Source: Triticum aestivum
Lineage: Eukaryota > Streptophyta > Magnoliopsida > Poales > Poaceae
Length of the DNA: 64,000 bases
Direction of reading: 5' to 3'
Assembly (NCBI RefSeq): GCF_018294505.1
Contig: NC_057796.1
Span: forward strand, 268,328,625-268,392,624
This document shows positions 12,243-22,745 of this stretch, piece by piece. Below the pieces are notes generated by a model. The model was not told where the DNA came from and did not search any database. It saw nothing but the letters and a program-made list of their open reading frames with translations. Both the position numbers and the translations under genes were made by a program. Each line of letters starts with the position of its first letter. Positions within the stretch are counted from its first letter, which is position 1.

Positions 12243-13789
12243 GCAGTGGAGATGGATAAAGAAAAGTAAGGGGGAATATGAAACATAGGGTCACGCGCGC
12301 GACGTAGTGGCTTCAGGTCGCCGTCGCCGGTGGCCTCGGGCCCTGGCCGCGGAGATAGATCGAGGGACTGGCCCCGCCCTCTTTGCAACAGGAAAGAGAA
12401 GGGGAATGGGAGGAAGGAGAAGCGAGCACGAGGCACGCGCGGCGCGGTGGTCTTCGACCCCGTCGCCGGCGGCCGGACTGCCCGCTGCTGGTGGCCGCAG
12501 TCACTCCCGGCGCGAGAGACAAAGAGAGCGGCGGGCGCAGAGCGGCGCATGTGAGGGGGGGGATGAGCGCTAGGGTTTCCCCCGATGGCTAGAGCCCTTT
12601 TTGATCGGGCGAAAAGCAAGGGCGACCGTCGGATTTAGATCGACAGGCACGACACAAACCCTAGCTCAGCGCTGGGCCTATCGGGCCAAAAGTGGAGAGC
12701 GGCGCCGCGGGCACAACTCACGCGCGAGCTGGGCCGAGGCCCCAGCCGCGGGCGGCCCAGGCCGAGTCGAGGCCGGCAGCTGTTGCTGTTTTCTGTTCAT
12801 TTTTTAATAGTTTTTGTCTAGTTTTTTGGGCAAAATTTTATATAGTTTTTCTATTCAAATTTAATCCAATGAAAATTTGTTTAGAAAATAGAAAAGTAGA
12901 AAAAGTTTCTGAAAATGAAAAATAGAATTTTTTTAGAAAAATAAATGTTCATGAATTTTACAAAGAAAATAATAAAGTTCATGAATTTTTATTTGGTCAA
13001 AGAAAAGTTTGTATAAAGAATAAAAAGTTCATGAATTTTTATTCATGTTTTTCCGCTGCGTAAATAATTAATATTGCTCATTTTACAAAGAAAATAAAAT
13101 TTTAGATAGAATTATGTTTTTAAGAGCATGTTAAAGTGTTTATTAAAATGAAATGGTTATGTTATTTTTTATTACCAACGTTGTTAATAACATGATTATG
13201 TTTTATTATTGAATTTAAAGTTGCATTTATTTTTAATATTTTGCCCAACGGTAATATAAATTTAATTGCATAGACAATTTGTTTAATTTGACCAACGTTA
13301 GATTAATGCATATGATTGTTATACTGATCTCACTTAAATTGTGATTTCAGGAGGCTTCCACTTGATGAGTTGCCTAAAAGATGTCCCGACACTTAGAGGT
13401 GACAATTACACTGAGTGGAGGAAGAAAGTAGAACTGGCATTTGTCTGTGCTGAGCTGAACTGGGTTGTTGACACTCCACAGCCGGTCAGACCTACCGAGT
13501 CATTCAGAGAGGCCACTGATGATGATGCTGCGTGGGATAAAAAGAGGGGGGATCATGCTCCTGTGGAGATGTTATATTCCATAGAAAACCAAAAGTGGGT
13601 CAATGCAAACAAAAAGTGCATGGCATTTATAAAGAATACAATTGAGAGCGCCATAGTGGGCTCAAATGCAAAGTGCACTTCCGCAGGGGAGTTTCTTACA
13701 AATATAAAGAGCTAGTTCACTGGCTCTTCAAAGATATATGCCACCCAGGTGTTAAAGCAACTGGTGACAAAAAAACTACACAGGTGGTT

Positions 13790-14327
13790 GTCGTGGACTT
13801 AACACGGCAGATGCCCTAGCAAGAGGACTTAGGTGTGGAGCCATCGCCGCTAGGTTAACTTGAAGGGGTTAAACGGGACAAAGGACACATAGAGTTTTTA
13901 CCCAGGTTCGGCCCCTCTCAATGAGGTAAAAGCCTACTCCTGCTTTAGGTTGTGTTACTTGTGTTTCGATTACCAGGGAGCGAATACGCTTGACCTAGTT
14001 CTCGACTTGTTGTCTCTTGCCTTAACCCGCCGCCGGGTCACCCCTTTATATACATAGGTTGATGCCCGGTGTCTTAAAGAGTCCCGACCGGCTCAAAAAC
14101 AACGTGTCCGGCTCGGTGGCCAAACTAAGCTTTCCTTAACATAGAAGTTAAACATATGGCGGTTTATACCCATGGGCCTCAAGTCGCCTCTGGGTCTTGG
14201 GCCTTCAGTAAGCTTGCTTTACGAACCGCCATCTTCAACATCTTCTTGGGCCTTCTCATCATGAATCGCCAGTGGTATGACCCGGCCCCTTCTTGGCGGG
14301 TCATACCTAATAGTTATATCCCCAAAA
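13790..14327 (-). repeat. LTR of the minus-strand Tat fragment
   Basis: It begins TGTCGTGGA and ends TATCCCCAAAA, the reverse of the TGTTGGGGATA...CACGACA Tat LTR. The reverse-complement reading keeps GCGATGGCTCC, including the ATG that the other element uses to open gag. Confidence 0.8.
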
Positions 14328-14609
14328 TTAGGCCCTAGGTTGATTTGAACTTGTTCATATCAATCTTCGGTACTTGACTTAGAAAAAATCCTTCATCATC
14401 AATCTTTATGAAATCTTATAACCCGCCACATCAGCTCACAGAATTGTGTTAACCCGCCATGACGTCATCTCGCATTAATCTCACACGAGGCCCAAAATAT
14501 CTTAGTATATCCTCATCTTTAATGAACCTCCCGAAAATCGAGGCATCTGTGCAGCCACATAACCATTTTTCGGCCTCCTCGATTCGCGCGCATGCCATCT
14601 ATCCACTGC

Positions 14610-14800
14610 CTTATAAATAGGGACAAGGGTCCTTTTCATTTCCCCCTTGCCTCCTCGTCTTCGTCTTCTTCCTCGCAACACCACACGCGCCCGAGCTCCG
14701 CCGCTGTCAACCTCGTGAACTGCCTCGACTCCGGCTGCTGCATTGACCTGGACGAACCAGAGCACTGCGGCGCACATTCGCTGTCCAGCAGCCCCGGTAA
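14610..14800 (+). promoter_or_regulatory. Antisense-gene promoter and first exon, Tat fragment copy
   Basis: CTTATAAATAGGG at 14609-14621 is followed by a CT-rich leader and, at 14797, the splice donor CCG/GTAAGT. The same TATA-to-donor layout (186 bp here, about 183 bp there) occurs on the minus strand of the complete Tat element at 28072-27882, and the following ATTAGGGTTT is also shared. The downstream exons are missing here. Confidence 0.6.
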
Positions 14801-15270
14801 GTACTCCTCTTTCTCGTAGCAGATCTCCATTAGGGTTTGCTCAAGTTCATCAGAATTCATCTCCGTTCTTCTTTGTTCCTCCTTAGATCGCGTAGTTGAA
14901 TCTGAATCCGTTACCAAAGTAATGCGGCAACCGTTAGCATCGCTTTTTAATCAAGAAGATTCTTCTTCCATAGATTTAATCTCATCGGAACACAGTAGTT
15001 CTACCACTGCCACTGCCTTTGGTTTAGAATTCATTCTATTTTCTAAACAACCGTAGATCCAAAATTGTAGCTCCTGTCTGTGAAATCTGTTTTCATAACT
15101 TAGCAAATCCCTACTTATAGATCTGAAATATAGCAACTTGTTCGGGTGGCTTAACTGATAAACCGTAACCCGCCACATAGCATTAGTCCCCTTTTAAGCC
15201 GCCAAAATATGCATCTGCATAACTCAGTGCTGTCTTCTGGCTTAATACGTTGGCTATTTATAGCTCCTAT

Positions 15271-15687
15271 GTAGGGACCACGATCCCAATGGACCGAAGT
15301 CTCTGTGCATCAGTGTCATCCTTGGATCGGTAATGCTGACATGCACAGTACTCGAGGAATTATAACAGAGTTCAATCACACACTTATTACATCGAGTCCT
15401 CATAAAGAGTATGATTACACACAAAAATATCATGGCTGAAGGCCATCTAAACTAAATAACTATGGAAGCTTCGAATATAAATGAGTCCATCAACTCCAAC
15501 GGCATAGCTGAGTGCACGACAATGACCTATCGCACCTTATTCGTCGTCTGAGTAGTCTGCAACATGAGACGTTGCAGCCGTGTAGGTCAGCACATTGAAT
15601 ATGCTGGCAGAGTTACACTGTAAAGCAATGAAATGCAAGAACTATATCTATATGCAATATTTGGCTGGTGGAGGCTCTAAGTATATG
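15271..15687 (-). repeat. LTR-like fragment split by the complete Tat element (left part)
   Basis: The sequence from TGTAGGGACC onward continues, after the Tat insertion, at 28878. It has no coding potential and reads as a reverse-oriented LTR end. The assignment is weak because neither the partner LTR nor a flanking primer site is visible. Confidence 0.35.
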
Positions 15688-15692
15688 GTTTG
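15688..15692. other. Target-site duplication of Tat element, left copy (GTTTG)
   Basis: GTTTG directly precedes the 5' LTR and is repeated directly after the 3' LTR at 28873-28877. Confidence 0.9.
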
Positions 15693-16232
15693 TGTTGGGG
15701 ATATAACTACTGAGTATAAACCGCCCAGGAGGGGCCGGGTTATACTCACAGTGGATCATTCATATTGAAGCCCACGAAGACAAGGAATATGGCGCTTTAT
15801 GGAAAAGATCTAACGAGAAGGCCCAAGGCCCAAAGACGGATTAGGGCCCGTAGATGTAAACCGCCATATGATGTATAACTTGTGTTGTAGGATAGGAAAG
15901 GGTAGAAACCGAGCCAGACACATTTATGAGCCAGCCGAGATTCTGTAGACCGCCGGGCGTCAACCTATGTATATAAAGGGACGACCCGGCGGCGGTTCCA
16001 GGACAAGAAACAACAGATCGAGAGCCAGGTAAAGCGGATTCGCTCTCTGGTCATCGAAACCCCATCAATTCCACCACAACTGTATTAGGCTTTTACATTC
16101 ACCGCAAGGGGCTGAACCAGTATAAACTCCTTGCGTCCTTTGTCCCGCTTTAACCCCTTTAAGCTAACCCGTCGCGGTGGCTCCACGACTAAGTCCTCAC
16201 ACCAGGACATCTGCCGTGACAAAACCACGACA
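15693..16232 (+). repeat. 5' LTR of the complete Tat element
   Basis: It starts TGTTGGGGATAT and ends CCACGACA. TATATAAAGG near 15971 is the TATA box. Compared with the 3' LTR it has one extra G and about 20 substitutions. One of these changes ATG (28817 in the 3' LTR) to GTG at 16177. Confidence 0.95.
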
Positions 16233-17601
16233 GTTGGCGCCCACCGTGGGGCTATCGCATGATGGTTTCAAGTTCTTAGAGGGCAGCTTCGAAGGGCTCA
16301 AGGGATACGCTGTGGGCCAGATGACCAAGAGTCATCGCGGCAAGCTCTACATCGACGATGCAGGCTGGGGCCCCGAGGCCGGCTCAATTGAGTACGGGTA
16401 CCGGGTCCCCTTCGGTGGTATTCACGTCTTCATTGGCAAGATCGGCGAACCGGGCCCTGAGCCGGACATCTGCACCAACATCATCGAAACGGCTCAGCAT
16501 GCGAGATCCACCCGGGTTCAGCCTGCCATGAAGCGTGCCTTCATGGGAGTCATCCACGGAGCAGAATATGAGGATAGATCGGCATCTGGTGGTGAAACCG
16601 TCGTTTACTCTGATGACGAGTCATCTACCGGAGAGATCGAGTCATTGTACCAACTGCAAGATGGCCGGCTTGGGGGCTGCTCCGATGGCGACAGTATTCC
16701 GGACCCCTTCAATCCGCCGAGCTGGGTTGCGATCTCCATGGCTGGTACACAGCCAGTGCAGCACTCTTTGACTGCAGCGGCGATGATCTCCGGGTCAGCA
16801 GCGGCGATAGCAGCCGGGGCAGGAGGCCCTGCGCGACCGCCGGCTCAGGTTTTGTCCGACTTATTTGACTCTTTGGCAGCGCTGCTGGCGGCAGAAGTTA
16901 ACCCGACGAATCAGGATGAGCATAACGCGGAAGTTGCGAAAGTGAAGGATCAGATAGCTCAAGCCAAGGCAGACCTGGCAGCTGAGGACACCAGGATGGC
17001 TGCAGAGCGGGTCGAGTTGGATGCACAGGCTTACCGACTTATGTTGAATCAGAACGCGTCAAATGATTTCATGAGGAGAAGGTACCGGTCTCGCCTGCCT
17101 CCGGTTTATGAAGCAAGGAATCTCTTTAACACGCCAGGAGCAGGGACCAGTAACCAGCCAGTGGTAAACCGGGTCGAGGCACCTGGAACGGGGGCACCGG
17201 TTCAACCGTGCACAATGGATCCACCTCGTCAGAATGTCCCGTCACAGCACATATCAACGCCTCCGGGTCATTACTCTAACCCTTTGGATAACATGGTCGC
17301 CGCCGCTTCACGATTGGCAGCTCTCCCAGTCGAAGGCGAGTCCCCAGTAGCGGTTGAGACGCGACGGGCTAGAGATCTCCTTCAGACGGCTTTGACTCGG
17401 CAGCAGGCTTATTCATATAGCCGCGAGAGGATTCATTCCACCCCCGCCCAAGCCGGAGTTACAGCAGGCATATTGATGAACCAGCTGTGTCAAGCAGTGC
17501 GTGGAACCGTAACCCGCCTCGAGGGCATAACCCGGCGGGAGGTGGTGCTAATGCTCAGGACGTGGTGGATCACGGTAGAGCGCGTCGAGAAGCCGACTTA
17601 G
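16177..17601 (+). pseudogene. Tat gag, N-terminal part, reading frame opening inside the LTR
   Basis: The frame starts within the 5' LTR at a GTG that is ATG in the 3' LTR and in the minus-strand copy. It runs through the primer-binding site and stays open for 474 codons. The translation has no zinc knuckle. It contains an Ala-rich stretch (residues 195-230), a probable coiled coil (about 245-300, with DQIAQAKADLAAEDTRMAAE) and Pro-rich linkers, a composition I associate with Tat Gag N-termini. A frameshift separates it from the Gag core that follows near 17700. Confidence 0.6.
16234..16252 (+). promoter_or_regulatory. Primer-binding site of the Tat element
   Basis: TTGGCGCCCACCGTGGGGC begins one base after the LTR. 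The TGGCGCC core fits plant Gypsy primer sites. This site is also translated in the gag frame as LAPTVG. Confidence 0.7.
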
Positions 17602-17699
17602 TGGTGTAGTACGTGGCCCGTCAGCTTACTCTGGTTCATCCAACAACTTCAGTAGAACCAGGTGTGGCTTTCAGTTCTTTGGGGGTGCCGTGTCTCGTC

Positions 17700-18745
17700 C
17701 CGGCTCTACGTAATGTGCGGTTGCCCAAGATTTCAAGGGTCCTCGCAAAGTACCCAATTACACTGCCGATTTACCACCCGAATCATGGGTTGAGAGTTAT
17801 GAGATGGCGATGGAGATGCTGGATGTGGATGACGCAGCATGTGCTAAATACCTCACCATGATGTTGGAAGGAACAGCTCGTACTTGGCTGAAAAGTTTGC
17901 CAGCTAACTCCATTGGATCATGGGCCGAGTTAAAGGCCCGGTTTATCCAGAATTTCAAGGACACGTGCAAGCAGCCCATGTGAATTGTGGATTTAGCTAC
18001 CTGTGTCCAAGAAGAAGGTGAATCGACAACTCATTGGGTGCGCCGGGTTTCAGCAATCTTGCATTCATCGGACCGCATTAATGCCGATACAGTAGTCTTA
18101 ACGTTGGAAGGCAATTGCCGGTTCACGCCTCTGAAGCTGAAGTTGGGATGGCTCAAGCGTCACTGCAATGACATGGGGACACTTATGGCAGCTCTGGTTA
18201 AGTATGCTGACTCTGATAGCACCAAGGACCCCGAGTCTGACGATGAAAAGCCGGGAAAGGGAAAGAAGAGCGGCGGCACCAAAGGGCAACAGCATAACCC
18301 GGTGGGCCATGGGAACAACGGTAAGCGCAAGGCGGATAACAGTTTGGATTTTGTAGCTAACACCAACACGCAGAATAATGGTCAGCGTCGTAAGGGTAAA
18401 CCGCCCCCGCGGAGTGGAGGATCAGGTATCAATCTTGAGCACCTGCTAAACCAGCCTTGCCCAAGACACGGGACGCGGGAAAGGCCAGCGACGCACCTCT
18501 GGAAGGATTTCTTTATTATGAGGGATTTCAAAAACTCAAATCTTTTCCAAGATGGTCATGGACCGGGCGGCGGTTCAGGACCCGGTTCTCATGGGCCGAG
18601 TTATGGTGGAGGCAGTTTTAGCTCAGGATTCCAAGGCAATCAAAGCGGCCATGGCAATCAAGGCAGTCATGGCAACCAAGGTGGTTATAATCACCAGGGG
18701 AGTCAACAGCAACAACAGTCGGGTTATCAGAGCAACCCGAAGTAG
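17700..18745 (+). pseudogene. Tat gag core and C-terminus
   Basis: In another frame the sequence encodes a retrotransposon Gag core (DDAACAKYLTMMLEGTARTW and ELKARFIQNFKDTC). A stop follows at 17981-17983, then a basic and Gly/Gln/His-rich tail with repeats of the type GNQGSHGNQGG. The tail ends at a TAG at 18743-18745 that falls in frame with the protease domain beyond. A basic, glycine-rich tail is the likely nucleic-acid-binding part, as no CCHC knuckle is visible. Confidence 0.65.
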
Positions 18746-19558
18746 TTGAATAGTGGGCAGTATCATGTCTTCACCACTAGTTTATGCAAACGTGACCAGA
18801 AGCTTCATAAGAGGGCAGTGAACTCTGTTGAACCGGCCATTCCTCGTTATTTGCGATGGTCTGAGCAGCCCATCGTATGGAGTCGAGAAGATCACCCGCC
18901 CCGAGTTGATAATCCAGGTCACCTGGCACTGGTGGTGGCACCTCAGGTTGGAGGGTATAAGTTTACCAAGGTACTCATGGACGGGGGGAGCAGCATCAAT
19001 ATCCTCTATTATGAAACCTTCTGTCGCATGGGGTTGATAGATAAAAATCTTAAACCGTCGAACACTGTTTTTCCTGGAGTGGTGCCCAGTAAGTCGGCAT
19101 ATCCAATTCGTAAGATAGCCTTGGAGGTTGCTTTTGGAGATGATCACGACTCTAGATCAGAGACATTGACCTTTGAAGTGGTGAAAATCAAGAGCCCTTA
19201 TCATGCCCTGTTTGGACGACCGGCTTATGCTAAGTTCATGGCAAGGCCCTGTTATGTTTATCTGCAGCTCAAGATGCCGGGTCATAAGGGGACTATCATG
19301 GTACATGGGAGCCGTAAGATAGCTTTGTAATGTGAAGAAGGTGATGTGGCTTATGCTGAGTCGGTTTGTGCAACAGAGGAGTTAAAGTTTTATAAGGACA
19401 ATGTTGATCCGGCGGATATGACTTCTTTGAAAAAGCCGACTACGGAGCATGATCCGGCCTTGAAGTTTAAATCGGCTGATGAGACTAAGCTAGTTGAATT
19501 TGTTCCTGGCGGTTCATCCAAACAGTTCAGCATCAGTGCTAATCTAGATCCGAAATAG
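18746..19558 (+). pseudogene. Tat protease region
   Basis: The aspartic protease motif VLMDGGSSINIL has its catalytic Asp at 18980-18982 (DGGS type, as usual in Tat). The domain ends with LFGRPAYAKFMA. In-frame stops at 19328-19330 (TAA) and 19556-19558 (TAG) separate it from reverse transcriptase in the same frame. Confidence 0.75.
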
Positions 19559-20830
19559 GAAAGCACGCTCATCGAGTTCATCCGTGAGAACCGGGACATC
19601 TTTGCATGGAAACCTTCTGACATGCCAGGTGTATCGAGGGAACTCGCTGAGCACACTCTTAACATTGATCCTAAGTTCAAACCGGTCAAGCAGTTTCTCC
19701 GCCACTTCAATGAAGAAAGGTGTAAGGCTATTGGTGAGGAGGTAGCCCGGCTCTTGGCGGCTGGGTTTATCGTTGAAGTATTTCACCCTGAGTGGTTGGC
19801 TAACCCGGTGCTGGTACTTAAGAAAAATGGCACCTGGCGCATGTGTGTGGATTACACAGATTTAAATAAGGCTTGTTCGGCTGACCCTTTTGCTCTTCCT
19901 CGTGTTGATCAGATTATTGATGCTACGGCGGGTTGTGAGCGTCTGAGTTTTCTGGATGCTTATTCTGGTTATCATCAGATCAAGATGGCAGTTAAGGACT
20001 AGGAGAAGACAGCTTTTGTAACTCCCTTTGGAGCCTTCTGTTATGTGTCTATGCCTTTTGGGCTCAAGAGTGCCCAGGCGACTTATCAGCGCCGTGTGCA
20101 GAATTGTCTTCATAATCAGATTGGGCGCAATGTTCATGCTTATGTGGATGATATAGTGGTGAAATCCAGGAAAGAGGAGACGTTAATAGATGATTTGAAG
20201 GAAACTTTTGATAATCTCCGGGTTTATAAGATGATGCTTAATCCAGCCAAGTCTGTCTTTGGTGTACCGGCAGGCAAGCTCTTAGGGTTTTTAGTGTCTA
20301 ACAGGGGTATTGAGGCTAATCCGGAGAAGATCAAAGCTATTACGTCTCTGGCTAAACCGACATGTATCAACGATGTTTAGCGTTTGGCGGGTCGTATTGC
20401 AGCGCTGAGCCGGTTTATCAGCTGGTTGGGAGAGAAAGCTATCCCTCTATATCAGATGATGAAAAAGACAGACAATTTTGTCTGGAGTGATGCTGCTAAT
20501 GCGGCGTTTGAGGAATTGAAGAAGTAGTTAGCTGAGCCACCTGTCCTTGCCGCCCCGGTCGATAAAGAGCCGCTGTTGTTATATGTGGCCGCTAATGCCC
20601 GGGCTGTCAGCATGGCCATTGTGGTAGAACGTAAGGAGGCTGGCAAAGAATATCCGGTTCAACGACCGCTTTATTATATCAGTGAGGTGCTTATTGAGTC
20701 CAAGCAGAGGTACCCACATTGGCAGAAGCTGGTGTATGGAGTTTTCATGGCAAGCCGGAAGCTTAAGCAGTATTTTCAGGGTCATCCCATCACTGTGGTC
20801 AGTTATAATTCAAAACAGGGAAGCAACTGG
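19559..20830 (+). pseudogene. Tat reverse transcriptase and degenerate RNase H (connection) domain
   Basis: The polymerase fingers begin around FLRHFNEERCKAIGEEVARL. The palm carries MCVDYTDLNKAC, FLDAYSGYHQIKM and the catalytic YVDD (20141-20152). In-frame stops lie at 20000, 20378 and 20525. The following RNase H-like domain has YVAANARAVSMAIV where an active enzyme would carry the first catalytic Asp, as expected if this domain serves only as a connection. A deletion with frameshift near 20810 breaks the frame before the second RNase H. Confidence 0.8.
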
Positions 20831-22745
20831 CCGAGTTGCCAAGTGGGCCATTGAGCTTGGACCTCACGGGTTAAAGTATATGCCTCGTACGGCAATCAAG
20901 TCCCAAGCGCTGGTGGATTTCATCAATGACTGGACAGAGTTGCAGGTGCTGGAAGAAAAACCGGATAACACTTATTGGACTATTCATTTTGATGGGTCCA
21001 GGCAATTGGAGGGCTCGGGGGCTGGAGTCGTGTTAACTTCCCCATGAGGTGATAATTATTGTTATGTTCTCCATTTAACGTTCCCTTGCACTAACAATGC
21101 AGCTGAATATGAGGCCTTGCTCCATGGTCTTCGAATGGCTAGGAAGATGAATTTAAGCCGGGTTAAGTGCTTTGGTGACTCGGACCTGGTAGCTCAACAA
21201 GTGTCTGGTACTTGGGATTCCAAGGATCCGCTCATGGCAGCGTATCGACGAGAGGTGGATATTGTTGCTGGTCACTTCAAGGGTTATCAGGTTGACCATG
21301 TGGACCTGCGAAAGAACGAAGCGGTGGACGCTCTAAGCCGTTTGGGCTCCCAACGTAAACCGGTGCCGCCCAATGTTTTTCTGGATGTATTACATAACCC
21401 GTCGGTCAAGCTACCTACAGAGGAGGATTTGGCTATTCCTGACTCGGAACCTCAGTTGGTGGCGGCTCTTCATGTTATCCCAGATTGGACAGTCCCATAT
21501 TTGGCGTATATGACCCGGGGCGAGTTACCTGAGGATGAAACTTTGGCCAGACAGATAATCCGGCGATCCAAGTCAATGACCATTGTCAACGGAGAATTGC
21601 ATCATTGCGGTGTAACAGGGGCGTTTCAGCGTTGCGTATCTCCTGAAGAAGGCTGTGAGATTTTGCGTGAGATCCACGAAGGAGATTGTGGTCACCACGC
21701 CGGTTCAAAGTCCCTGGTAGCAAAGGCTTTTCGTCACGGCTTCTATTGGCTGACGGCTCATGCTGATGCTGAAGACTTGGTCAAAAAGTGTGATGGTTGT
21801 CAGAAGTTTTCACGTCGCGCTCATGTTCCGGCTCAGGAATTGAGGATGATTCCAATAACTTGGCCGTTTGCAACTTGGGGGTTGGATATGGTTGGACCCT
21901 TTAAGATGTCCAAGGATAAGAAGACCCACCTTCTGGTGGCGGTTGATAAGTTCACTAAGTGGGTGGAGGCAGAGCCAGTCAGTAAGTGTGATGCGGCCAC
22001 GGCGGTTCAATTCATCAAGAAGGTGATCTTCCGGTTTGGTTTTCCACACAGCATCTTAACTGATAATGGCACTAATATGTCCAAGGGTGCCATGAAAGAA
22101 TTTTGTCAACGTGAGCACATCCGGCTTGATGTATCATCAGTGGCACACCCCCAATCTAACGGTCAAGCGGAGAGAGCCAATCAAGAGATCCTGAGAGGCA
22201 TCAAGCCCCAGCTTATGGTTCCTTTACAGAGGACGCCAGGTTGTTGGGTGGAGGAGTTACCTTCTGTGTTATGGAGTATCAATACCACACCTAACAGATC
22301 TACGGGTTACACACGTTTTTTCAAGGTTTACAGAGCAGAGGCAGTTCTCCCTAGTGACATCCGTCATGACTCACCCCGTGTGGCGGCTTATGTTGAAGCT
22401 GACAATGAGAAAGCACGTCAGGAAGCACTTGACCTGTTAGATGAGGAGCGTGATATTGCAGCGGCTCGTTCGGCGATTTACTAGCAAGATCTGCATCGTT
22501 ATCACAGCCGCCGGGTTAAAACCAGAACTTTTGAAGAAGGCGATCTGGTGCTCCGGCTCATCCAGGATCAGACTGATATGCACAAGTTATCAATGCCTTG
22601 GGAAGGACCCTTTGTGGTCAGCAAGAATCTACACAACGGGTCATACTACCTTATCGATGTTCGAGAGCACAAAGACTCACGTAAATCGGAGGAGGAGACC
22701 CACCGGCCGTGGAATATCGCTCATCTTCGGCCTTACTACACCTGA
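20831..22745 (+). pseudogene. Tat second (archaeal-type) RNase H and integrase
   Basis: WTIHFDGSRQLEGSGAGVVL marks the second RNase H with an intact first Asp. A TGA interrupts it at 21045-21047. Integrase follows with an HHCC zinc domain (HHAGSKSLVAK...CDGCQKF) and a complete catalytic triad: Asp at 21885, Asp at 22062 and Glu at 22170, with 35 residues between the last two. The integrase core is open from 21117 to the TAG at 22482. A GPY/F-like tail ends at 22745. The module is cut off from reverse transcriptase by a frameshift and stops, so the polyprotein is dead. Confidence 0.85.

Larger units (their letters stand above)
11469..13789 (+). mobile_element. 5' part of a Copia retrotransposon, cut by a Tat insertion in gag
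   Basis: The piece consists of an LTR, a primer-binding site of the initiator-Met type, a 1.5-kb leader and the start of a Copia gag. It stops in mid-gag at 13789, where a minus-strand Tat LTR begins. No polymerase remains in the window. The family is not identified. Confidence 0.7.
11742..13789 (+). pseudogene. Copia gag, predicted two-exon gene with start codon in the LTR, truncated
   Basis: Exon 1 would be 11742-11778, ATG plus codons for MASGSSSSTQGE, ending in AAG before GTAGGT. The intron 11779-13350 would end in GATTTCAG. Exon 2 from 13351 continues in the same frame as GGFHLMSCLKDVPTLRGDNY and then a Copia Gag domain with YTEWRKKVELAFVCAELNWV. The frame stays open to the TAG at 13713-13715, and related translation continues to 13789 where a Tat LTR interrupts. 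The intron would remove the LTR end and the primer-binding site. The splice prediction rests on consensus sites and exact phase agreement; no transcript evidence is available here. The Gag family assignment is stronger than the splice model. Confidence 0.55.
13790..15240 (-). mobile_element. 3' end of a minus-strand Gypsy/Tat element
   Basis: 13790-14327 is the reverse complement of a diverged copy of the LTR at 15693-16232. It is followed by sequence matching, in reverse, the 3' interior of the complete Tat element (about 28333 down to 27400). The match includes the phrase ATTAGGCCC next to the LTR and the antisense promoter. Similarity fades near 15240 inside the antisense gene's first intron. 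The insertion is in the Copia gag. Confidence 0.8.

Noticed and set aside
12155..12619. Overlapping frames around the TC microsatellite
   Set aside because: They are driven by the repeat and by GC-rich leader sequence inside the predicted intron of the Copia element.
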